From: Coprobacillus cateniformis
GTDB lineage: Bacteria > Bacillota_I > Bacilli_A > Erysipelotrichales > Coprobacillaceae
Length of the DNA: 64,000 nt
NCBI RefSeq assembly: GCF_009767585.1
Contig: NZ_WSNW01000001.1
Coordinates: 2,936,041 to 3,000,040 of the forward strand
Reading direction: 5' to 3'
Numbering within the stretch: position 1 is the stretch's first letter; each line of letters begins with the position of its first letter. Under the pieces are notes generated by a model. That model was not told the origin of the DNA. It saw only the letters and a list, made by a program, of their open reading frames with translations, and ran no database searches. Shown piece after piece: positions 57,165 through 64,000 of this stretch. Both the position numbers and the translations under genes were made by a program.

Positions 57165-58062
57165 TTATATATTGAGTAGTTCTTACTCACTTGTTTTAAA
57201 GAATGGAGAAATCATTGAATCTCATTTGCCTGATCATATCAGTTATCAAGATTCTGTTTTTGTATTTGAAAATCAAGAGCCTGTAGAAGTTCAGATTGTT
57301 TATATATTAGAAGCAGATATAAAAATGAATATTTGTTTTGAAATCAAGAAAAACGTTAAAGTTAATTTCATTGAAACAAAAGTGTTATCACAAGGTGCAG
57401 TTTTACATAAAGATATGCATATTGATGAGAATGCAGTTGTACATATTTTCAGTGAAAATAACTGTCAAAATCAAGAGACAGTTGAATGTTATGAAAATGT
57501 TTATTTAAAAGAAAATGCTATCTGCCAATGTGGCTATGCTGAATTATCTGATGGAAGTTATCAGGGAACTTATCACTATTATTTAGATGGTGAAGGTGCT
57601 GATGCCAAAATAAGAATGGCGGTCTTGTCTAAAGAACAAGAACAAAAACATTATGAAGTGCTGATTCAACATAATCAGCCACATACGTTTGGTCAAATGG
57701 ATAATTATGGTGTTGTTAAAGATCAAGGAAAGTTGGTTATAGATGGAATTGGCACTATTACTAAAGGTCAACATGGCTCTGCCGCTCATCAAACCAATAA
57801 GATTATGGTTTTTGATGCGAATTGCATTGCTAGTGCTAATCCTTATTTATATATTGATGAATATGATGTGAAAGCTTCACATGCAGCTGGTGTTGGGAAA
57901 ATGGATGAAGATCATTTGTATTATCTACAAAGTCGTGGTCTTTCTAAAAAACAAGCTATGCATTTAATTACTTATGGTTATTTAAAACCGGTTATTGAAG
58001 TGATTGATAATGAAATGTTGAAGGAACGTTTTGAAGAAGCCTTATCAAAGGTAGGTGATTAA
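57157..58062 (+). CDS. sufD: Fe-S cluster assembly protein SufD
   Basis: A 301-residue beta-helix protein of the SufBCD scaffold. The C-terminal family segments are DEYDVKASHAAGVGKMDEDHLYYLQSRGL and KKQAMHLITYGYL (shown in pieces: DVKASHAAGVGKMDEDHLYY, QSRGLSKKQAMHL). It is shorter than many SufD proteins, with a reduced N-terminus. The ATG at 57157 overlaps the end of sufC. sufS follows after 3 nt. Confidence 0.93.
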   Translation: MDNYILSSSYSLVLKNGEIIESHLPDHISYQDSVFVFENQEPVEVQIVYILEADIKMNICFEIKKNVKVNFIETKVLSQGAVLHKDMHIDENAVVHIFSENNCQNQETVECYENVYLKENAICQCGYAELSDGSYQGTYHYYLDGEGADAKIRMAVLSKEQEQKHYEVLIQHNQPHTFGQMDNYGVVKDQGKLVIDGIGTITKGQHGSAAHQTNKIMVFDANCIASANPYLYIDEYDVKASHAAGVGKMDEDHLYYLQSRGLSKKQAMHLITYGYLKPVIEVIDNEMLKERFEEALSKVGD

Positions 58063-58065
58063 ATC

Positions 58066-59295
58066 ATGTTAGATGTTGAAAGCATTAGAAAAGATTTCCC
58101 AATGCTAAATGGGAAAACTATGCATGACCATCCTCTGATTTATCTTGATAATGGAGCGACAACTTTAAAACCACAAGCTGTGATCGATGCTGTATGTGAT
58201 TATTTAACACATTATTCAGGAAATGCACATCGTGGTGATTATGATTTATCACATGAAGTTGATGAGCGTTTTGAAGATGCCAGAAGATTGATTAAAGACT
58301 TTATAAATGCAGCACGTGTTGAAGAAATTGTTTTTACTTCTGGTTCAACTGATTCACTTAATATGATTGCTTATGGATATGGGCTCAATCATTTACAGGC
58401 AGGTGACGAGATTTTACTGACAGTTGCTGAACATGCATCCAATACATTGCCATGGTTTGATGTCGCCAATAAAGTTGGTGCTATTGTTCATTACATTGAT
58501 TTGGATGAAACTGGAAGTTTAACACTGGAAAATGTGAAAAAAGCAGTGACCGAAAAAACAAAGATTATTGCGATTGCTGAAGTCACAAATGTTTTAGGAT
58601 ATGACGCACCAATGAAAGAAATTTGTAATTATGCTCATGAACGTGAGATTATTGTCGTTGCTGATGGGGCTCAAAGTGTTCCTCATCAAGTGACTGATGT
58701 TCAAGCCAGTGGTGTTGATTTTCTCGCTTTTTCAGGGCATAAGATGTGTGGACCTACTGGTGTAGGAATTATGTATGGAAAATATGATTTATTATGTGAA
58801 ACAAAGCCTACTCGTTTAGGTGGAGGATCAAATTCACGTTATAACAGTTGTGGTGTTGTGACACTTAAGAATCCACCTTATAAATTTGAAGCAGGAACGC
58901 CAAATATTGAAGGTGTCATAGGCTTAGGAGCCGCAGTTGAGTATCTATCTAAAATTGGTATGGATAATATTTGTGCTCATGAAAAAGAATTACGCCAATA
59001 TTGTATTAAAAAAATGCAAGAGCTTGATAATGTTGAAATTTATAATGTTCATAGTGATGGGGCAGTTGCATTTAATATCAAAGGCGTTTTCTCACAAGAT
59101 GCTGCCAGTTTGTTTAATACATATGGGATTGCTGTTAGAGCAGGGCAGCACTGTGCAAAGATACTAGATGAATTTTTGAATGTTTCAACAACTTTGAGAG
59201 TATCATTCTACTTCTATAACACAAAAGAAGAGATTGATCAATTTATTGAAGTGTGTAAGAAAGGAGATGACTTTTTAGATGCGTTCTTTGGATGA
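58066..59295 (+). CDS. sufS: Cysteine desulfurase SufS
   Basis: PLP enzyme that mobilises sulfur from cysteine and hands it to SufU. The 409 residues show YLDNGATTLKPQAVIDA, SGNAHRGDYDLS, the PLP lysine in FSGHKMCGPTGVG, and the persulfide Cys in RAGQHCAKI. It overlaps sufU by 17 nt, so translation is coupled. Group II (SufS) rather than NifS by length and neighbours. Confidence 0.96.
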   Translation: MLDVESIRKDFPMLNGKTMHDHPLIYLDNGATTLKPQAVIDAVCDYLTHYSGNAHRGDYDLSHEVDERFEDARRLIKDFINAARVEEIVFTSGSTDSLNMIAYGYGLNHLQAGDEILLTVAEHASNTLPWFDVANKVGAIVHYIDLDETGSLTLENVKKAVTEKTKIIAIAEVTNVLGYDAPMKEICNYAHEREIIVVADGAQSVPHQVTDVQASGVDFLAFSGHKMCGPTGVGIMYGKYDLLCETKPTRLGGGSNSRYNSCGVVTLKNPPYKFEAGTPNIEGVIGLGAAVEYLSKIGMDNICAHEKELRQYCIKKMQELDNVEIYNVHSDGAVAFNIKGVFSQDAASLFNTYGIAVRAGQHCAKILDEFLNVSTTLRVSFYFYNTKEEIDQFIEVCKKGDDFLDAFFG

Positions 59296-59716
59296 CCCTC
59301 AATTATTGAGAGAAATTATTATGGATCATTATGATCATCCACGTAATCGTGGATTGGTTGAAGATGAAACATACAAAAAAGTCAATATGAATTCAGACAC
59401 ATGTATTGATGATTTAGATATTCAAGTCAAGTTTGATGGAGATAAGATTGCTGATGTTCGTTATGATGGAGAAGCATGTGCTATCTGTACTTCTTCAACA
59501 TCAATTATGAGTGAACTTGTGATTGGTAAAACGAAAGAAGAAGCAAAGAGAATTATTGAAAATTATATGAACATGATCTATGAAAGAGATTATGATGAAG
59601 ATTTATTAGAGGAAGCAATTGCTTTTAAAAATACACATAAACAAGCTAACCGTATTAAGTGTGCAACACTTGGATGGAATGGGCTTGTCAAGTTAATAGA
59701 AGAAAGTGAGGAATAA
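59279..59716 (+). CDS. sufU: Sulfur transfer/scaffold protein SufU
   Basis: A 145-residue IscU-like zinc protein that accepts sulfur from SufS. DHYDHPRNRG near the N-terminus, a first Cys in NSDTCIDDLD, a second in GEACAICTSSTSIM, and a third in IKCATLGWNGL are the family's metal and sulfur ligands. The usual CGD in the first motif reads CID here, with Asp one residue further on, a small departure. It overlaps sufS and lies next to sufB. Confidence 0.93.
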   Translation: MRSLDDPQLLREIIMDHYDHPRNRGLVEDETYKKVNMNSDTCIDDLDIQVKFDGDKIADVRYDGEACAICTSSTSIMSELVIGKTKEEAKRIIENYMNMIYERDYDEDLLEEAIAFKNTHKQANRIKCATLGWNGLVKLIEESEE

Positions 59717-59720
59717 GATA

Positions 59721-61127
59721 GTGGCTATTGAAGATCTTGATATTCCTACAAATAATACTGAATTTGATTTTCGTGATGAAGATGTTTCAGTGTTTAAGAC
59801 ACCTAAAGGATTAAATGCAGATATTGTAAGAGAAATTTCAAAAATCAAACAAGAACCTGAATGGATGCTAGAATATCGTTTAAAGTCTTTGCAGTGTTTT
59901 TTAGATAAACCAATGCCAACTTGGGGTGTTGATTTGAGTCAAATGAATTTTGATGATTATACATATTATAGTCGTCCAAGTGATAATTTGACTGATAAAT
60001 GGGAAGAAGTTCCAGAAACAATTAAGAATACTTTTAATAAACTAGGTATTCCCGAAGCTGAACAGCATTTCTTAGCAGGTGCTTCTGCACAGTATGAGTC
60101 AGAAGTGGTCTATCACAATATGTTAGAAGAAGTGAAAGAAAAAGGTGTTATTTTCTTAGATATTGATAGTGGACTCAGAGAGTATCCGGAAATATTTAAA
60201 AAATATTTTGATACTGTTATTCCTTATAATGATAATAAGTTTTCGGCTTTAAATGGAGCAGTTTGGTCTGGAGGATCATTTATATATGTTCCTCCTGGTG
60301 TAAAGTTAGACAAGCCATTACAGTCGTATTTTAGAATTAATTCTGAAAGAATGGCACAGTTTGAAAGAACGCTTATTATTGTTGATAAAGGATCTGATAT
60401 TCATTATGTAGAAGGATGCACAGCACCGTCTTATTCAAAAGATTCTTTACATGCTGGTGTGGTTGAAATTGTTGTGTTGGAAGATGCAAAATGTCGTTAT
60501 ACAACCATTCAAAACTGGTCTAAGAATATTTATAACCTTGTAACACAAAGAGCTAAGGTTGAAAAAAATGGTTCTATGGAATGGGTAGATGGAAATATAG
60601 GTTCACTTGTCACAATGAAATATCCAACATGCATTTTAGCAGGCGATGGGTCTAAAGGAACATGTATTACAATTGCTGTGGCAGATGATGTTCAAATTAT
60701 TGATTCTGGTTCAAAGATGATTCATCTTGGTAAAAATACTTCAAGTCAGATTATTTCTAAATCTATTGCGAGAAATGGCGGTAAAGTCAATTATCGTGGG
60801 TTGGTAAGACATTCTAAAAAAGCAATGGATGCAAAAAGTAAGGTAGAATGTGATACGTTAATTCTTGATCCAATATCAACGAGTGACACAATTCCTACCA
60901 ATATGATGATGAATAATGATTCAATTATTGAGCATGAGGCAACAGTATCTAAAGTTTCTGAAGATCAATTGTTTTATTTGATGAGTAGAGGTCTTACAAA
61001 ACAACAAGCAACAGAAATGATTGTTATGGGATTTATTGAACCATTCTCAAGAGAATTACCAATGGAATATGCTGTAGAGTTAAATCAGTTGATTAAGCTT
61101 GATATGGGAGAAGATAGCATTGGATAA
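59721..61127 (+). CDS. sufB: Fe-S cluster assembly protein SufB
   Basis: The main scaffold subunit of SufBCD. The 468 residues hold EPEWMLEYRLKSLQCF, GVIFLDIDSGL, YVEGCTAPSY and the C-terminal HEATVSKVSEDQLFYLMSRG. The GTG at 59721 follows GTGAGGA; an upstream in-frame GTG at 59706 lies within that site. It is the fifth gene of the operon. The folate cyclo-ligase gene overlaps its end. Confidence 0.96.
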   Translation: MAIEDLDIPTNNTEFDFRDEDVSVFKTPKGLNADIVREISKIKQEPEWMLEYRLKSLQCFLDKPMPTWGVDLSQMNFDDYTYYSRPSDNLTDKWEEVPETIKNTFNKLGIPEAEQHFLAGASAQYESEVVYHNMLEEVKEKGVIFLDIDSGLREYPEIFKKYFDTVIPYNDNKFSALNGAVWSGGSFIYVPPGVKLDKPLQSYFRINSERMAQFERTLIIVDKGSDIHYVEGCTAPSYSKDSLHAGVVEIVVLEDAKCRYTTIQNWSKNIYNLVTQRAKVEKNGSMEWVDGNIGSLVTMKYPTCILAGDGSKGTCITIAVADDVQIIDSGSKMIHLGKNTSSQIISKSIARNGGKVNYRGLVRHSKKAMDAKSKVECDTLILDPISTSDTIPTNMMMNNDSIIEHEATVSKVSEDQLFYLMSRGLTKQQATEMIVMGFIEPFSRELPMEYAVELNQLIKLDMGEDSIG

Positions 61128-61662
61128 GAAATCCATTCGTCAAATGATGAAAGAAAAACGTCTTTTGTTAAATCAAGAGACGTTTTCTTTATATAATCAA
61201 AGTATATATCATCAAGTTATTCATCACCCATATTATCAATCAGCAAAGTTAATAGCTTGCTATGTTTCATTGCAGTATGAAGTTGATACAATATCACTCA
61301 TAAAAAAAACTCTTGAGACTCATCGTGTATGTGTTCCTAAAGTTCATGGGGATATCATGCATTTTTATGAAATTGAATCTTTAGATGATTTAAAAGAAGG
61401 ATGTTTTCATGTTTTAGAACCCATAACAACAAAACAAATCCAACCTCAAGATATTGATCTTATGATTGTTCCACTATTAGCTTTTGATCAATTCAAATAT
61501 CGAGTTGGATATGGTAAAGGCTATTATGATAAATATTTTGCAAGTGGATATCAGGGATATAAATTAGGATTAGCTTTTTCGTTTCAATATATTCATAGTA
61601 TTGATATTGATCAATATGATTATTGTTTGGATGAAATTATTGTTGAGAATATCTTGGAATAG
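61120..61662 (+). CDS. 5-formyltetrahydrofolate cyclo-ligase
   Basis: ATP-dependent enzyme converting 5-formyl-THF to 5,10-methenyl-THF (5-FCL, YgfA/MTHFS family). The 180 residues show the N-terminal basic helix (KKSIRQMMKEKRLLL), VCVPKVHGDIMHFYEI, and the C-terminal VGYGKGYYDKYF and DEIIVE motif. A TTG start at 61120 lies 8 nt after GGGAGA and overlaps sufB by 8 nt; a TTG at 61099 is less likely. A terminator follows. Confidence 0.92.
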   Translation: MDKKSIRQMMKEKRLLLNQETFSLYNQSIYHQVIHHPYYQSAKLIACYVSLQYEVDTISLIKKTLETHRVCVPKVHGDIMHFYEIESLDDLKEGCFHVLEPITTKQIQPQDIDLMIVPLLAFDQFKYRVGYGKGYYDKYFASGYQGYKLGLAFSFQYIHSIDIDQYDYCLDEIIVENILE

Positions 61663-61663
61663 A

Positions 61664-61690
61664 GCACATTATTTGAGATGTGTTTTTTTC
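61664..61690 (+). terminator. Terminator after the suf operon
   Basis: GCACAT / ATGTGT stem with an 8-nt loop followed by T7. Confidence 0.75.
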
Positions 61691-61840
61691 TATATCATTA
61701 TATATAAAATATTAAGATATATTTAAAAAGAAATTGAGTTCTTTGAAAAATACTAAGTATCATCATTGTGTTATTTGATTTATTAGATAGGATATAGCAT
61801 TTTTTGTTTTGTCATTTCATATAATGTTTTGGTGAATGTG

Positions 61841-62497
61841 ATGAAAAAATGGCTTATTGTGATATTGGTGTTTTTCATAATTATTGCCCTGTCTGGTACG
61901 GGGATATATATCAAATTGATACCAAGTCTTAAAGAATATGGAAAATTAGAAATTGAAAGATTTAATCAATTGATTATTTCACATTGTTATTTCACAAGTG
62001 ACTCCCAATATGATAATTTAGTCATTATTGAAAGAGGTGAAGACAATGAGATTGAATTGCTTGATTTTGATATGGTGAAAGTGAATCAACTTGCAACAGC
62101 GATTGTTATGGATATAGAGAAAACATATGCTGATTTAGAAGAGGGCACTTATTTAGCAAGTGATGATAGCTATTATCAAAGACGTTTGCAACAGGTTAGT
62201 AGGAGTGGGATTATTTCAAATATTCCCATAGCAACTTTATTGAATCTGCCCGCTTTTTCCTTTGTCTCACCAAGTATACCAGTTAGATATAAACATTTAT
62301 CAAGTGTAGGAAGTTCAATTGTCAAGAATGTTGAGAATTATGGAGTTAACCATGTTATGGTTGAACTCTCTATAGAAATCAATATGAATTTAACAATGGT
62401 TTATCCTTTTTTTGAACAATATCATACTCACAGTATTAAAATTCCAGTATTATTAGAAATATTTCAAGGACAAGTTCCTCTCGTATATTCTCAATAG
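61841..62497 (+). CDS. Sporulation protein YunB-like
   Basis: A 218-residue membrane-anchored protein: one N-terminal helix (about residues 4-25), then an extracytoplasmic or intermembrane domain. The YunB core is visible: SPSIPVRYKHLSSVGSSIV, NYGVNHVMVELSIEINMN and IPVLLEIFQGQVPLVY. YunB is a sigma-E-controlled sporulation protein of unknown mechanism. The ATG at 61841 follows GGTGA. A YutH-like gene lies 8 nt downstream; both genes also lie near each other in Bacillus. Confidence 0.78.
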   Translation: MKKWLIVILVFFIIIALSGTGIYIKLIPSLKEYGKLEIERFNQLIISHCYFTSDSQYDNLVIIERGEDNEIELLDFDMVKVNQLATAIVMDIEKTYADLEEGTYLASDDSYYQRRLQQVSRSGIISNIPIATLLNLPAFSFVSPSIPVRYKHLSSVGSSIVKNVENYGVNHVMVELSIEINMNLTMVYPFFEQYHTHSIKIPVLLEIFQGQVPLVYSQ

Positions 62498-62505
62498 AAA
62501 GAAGA

Positions 62506-63384
62506 ATGTCTATGTCTCATATTTTAAAAATGTATTACGGTATTGATGTTTCTCTTAATGAAGATGGATATTTTCATTATCAGAATCAGTTGTATTATTT
62601 TTGCTTTGTTCCAGATGTAGGAAAATTTTTAGACACATATCGTTATTATCGATATTTAATGCATATGTGTGGTATTGAGGGTTATTCACTTGTGAAAAAT
62701 CATAATCAGGATATTGTTTCACAACAGCATATCTTGTTAATGTATCATTCTGGTACATTTGCGTTTTCGTCATATTTGCAAGTTTTTATGCAGCCTCTGC
62801 CTTATCAAAAAATGAAGATTAGAGATATAAAAGAACAATGGATTCATAAAATTGATTGCGTCAGAGAACATGTTCAAGACTATGCATATAGTTTCAAACA
62901 TGATCAAGATATGATATCTTTGATATATTACTATTGTGGGATTGCTGAAAACAGTATTAATATTCTCAATGAAATTCTTATTATTGATCAAGAAGCTTCA
63001 ATAACTTTATCTTTATCACTCACATATCCAGTTCAAAATTATGTCTATGAAATAGTCAATCCGGCAAACTATACTATTTCAACACGACCTCGTCAAATTG
63101 TAAATTTATTAAGAAGTCACTTTATAACTTATCAAAATATTCAAGAATTGTTAGAAAGTCAATATTATGATGTTTATGAAATTATTTATTTATATGCAAG
63201 AATTTTATACCCTTCAACCTTTTTTGATCAATTCTTAAAGAAACAATTGAGTACACAAGATATTCAAAATTATTATTTTCATTTAGAAGAAGAAAGAAAT
63301 ATGTATAAGGAAATGATGGATATTTTATCCTTTTATGTCACACTACCTAAAATAAGTTGGATAAATGACAATAATATGGTATAA
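62506..63384 (+). CDS. YutH-like spore coat-associated protein (degenerate kinase fold)
   Basis: A 292-residue protein rich in Tyr, His and Ile. The layout (MSHILKMYYGIDVS start, aromatic central part, EEERNMYKEMMDIL near the end) resembles YutH/CotS-type spore coat proteins with a kinase-like fold lacking clear catalytic motifs. The position directly after the YunB-like gene supports this. The similarity is weak by eye, so the family name is tentative. AGAAAGAAG serves as ribosome-binding site. Confidence 0.5.
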   Translation: MSMSHILKMYYGIDVSLNEDGYFHYQNQLYYFCFVPDVGKFLDTYRYYRYLMHMCGIEGYSLVKNHNQDIVSQQHILLMYHSGTFAFSSYLQVFMQPLPYQKMKIRDIKEQWIHKIDCVREHVQDYAYSFKHDQDMISLIYYYCGIAENSINILNEILIIDQEASITLSLSLTYPVQNYVYEIVNPANYTISTRPRQIVNLLRSHFITYQNIQELLESQYYDVYEIIYLYARILYPSTFFDQFLKKQLSTQDIQNYYFHLEEERNMYKEMMDILSFYVTLPKISWINDNNMV

Positions 63385-63385
63385 T
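63357..63385 (+). promoter_or_regulatory. Promoter of the HEAT-repeat gene
   Basis: TTGGAT (63357-63362), 17 nt, TATAAT (63380-63385). It overlaps the end of the preceding gene. Confidence 0.7.
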
Positions 63386-63415
63386 ATATACTAGTTAACT
63401 GAAAGGGAAGTATAT

Positions 63416-64000
63416 ATGGATTTTGCAACAAATATTAAAAACAATGAACAAATTAGAGAATCTTTAATAGGATTAAAATTACAAGTACAAAAAGAAGCAT
63501 CAATTCAAAATGATACTGAATTAAAAGATAAACTTATTCATTTATTAAATGATGAAGATCCAAAAGTTAGAAAGAACAGTGCTGTCTTATTAGGACATTA
63601 TCCAGGTACTGTAGATATTCTATTAGAAGCTTATAAACATGAGAAAACAGATTACGTCAAAGATGCTTATTTAAAAGGGATGAGTATGCAGGATTGTCGC
63701 CTGTATTTTCGTGATTTGCAAATGATTCAAAGTCATTTGATGAATTTAGAAGATACAACTCCAAAACATGTTCAAGCTCAGTTAAAGATTTTAAATCCTT
63801 TAATTCTGAAAAATCAAATTCATAAAAAGAAAATTATTAAATTAAAACATACACCTGTAGATGTTATATTAACTTCTCTTCCTTATTATCAATTTGTATT
63901 ATTTGCTGATGTTTTACATTTAAGATATAAACCTGTATCACAAGGTGTCTTGGTGAGAACTGATTCTATTTATGATCTCTTGCCAATTCGTACTTATAAA
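63416..64000 (+). CDS. HEAT-repeat protein, 3' end outside window
   Basis: 195 codons are visible and the frame is open at the window edge. A HEAT-like repeat is seen near residues 37-65 (LIHLLNDEDPKVRKNSAVLL). The last part (LVRTDSIYDLLPIRTYK) recalls proteins in which such repeats precede an RNA methyltransferase domain, but the diagnostic part is missing. GAAAGGGAAG precedes the ATG. No specific function can be given. Confidence 0.65.
   Translation, partial: MDFATNIKNNEQIRESLIGLKLQVQKEASIQNDTELKDKLIHLLNDEDPKVRKNSAVLLGHYPGTVDILLEAYKHEKTDYVKDAYLKGMSMQDCRLYFRDLQMIQSHLMNLEDTTPKHVQAQLKILNPLILKNQIHKKKIIKLKHTPVDVILTSLPYYQFVLFADVLHLRYKPVSQGVLVRTDSIYDLLPIRTYK

Overview
The window is AT-rich, low-GC Gram-positive (Firmicutes) chromosome. 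The 16S gene, the cell-division gene order and sporulation-type genes (SpoVD-like PBP, YunB-like, YutH-like, YjcZ-like) suggest a gut bacterium of the class Erysipelotrichia, Coprobacillaceae-like. This placement comes from reading the sequence; no database search was run.

Layout. 1-8.8 kb holds housekeeping genes: pheS (5' end outside the window), pheT, a split ThrE-type exporter, a HAD phosphatase, tmcAL, yceD-rpmF and an exported transglutaminase-like protein. 8.8-41.5 kb is a division and cell-wall (dcw) cluster in conserved order: mraZ, rsmH, ftsL, two class B PBPs, mraY, murD, ftsW, murG, murB, divIB, ftsA, ftsZ. Two accessory cassettes interrupt it. The first (17.4-22.1 kb, between murD and ftsW) is a BceRS-BceAB-like peptide-sensing and detoxification module. 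It is flanked by terminators and has two BceR-type boxes (TNACA-N4-TGTAA). The second (about 26.2-39.1 kb, between divIB and ftsA) is a secretion and surface-fibre locus. It has an NTF2-like/LytTR regulator, a coupled 53-aa ORF, a SipW-like protein lacking catalytic residues, a TasA/camelysin-like protein, an anchored stalk protein, an intact SipW-like signal peptidase, a second TasA-like protein, and a giant BspA/DUF285-type repeat protein split by an apparent 2-nt frameshift.

41.6-47.5 kb carries proC and a complete 16S-23S-5S rRNA operon without tRNA genes. Complementary sequences flank the 16S and the 23S. 47.7-56.2 kb holds an MprF-N-terminal-like membrane protein, a GT4 glycosyltransferase fused to a complete RecX domain, yhaM, mtnN, a second GT4, a HIT protein, two tandem PrsA-like lipoproteins and two tiny hydrophobic YjcZ-like proteins. 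56.3-61.7 kb is a sufCDSUB operon followed by a 5-formyl-THF cyclo-ligase. 61.8-64 kb has YunB-like and YutH-like genes and the start of a HEAT-repeat protein cut by the window edge.

The most notable parts are the SipW/TasA/BspA cassette inside the division cluster, the dead/active SipW pair, the frameshift in the giant repeat protein, the GT4-RecX fusion, and the regulatory sites of the Bce module and mraZ.
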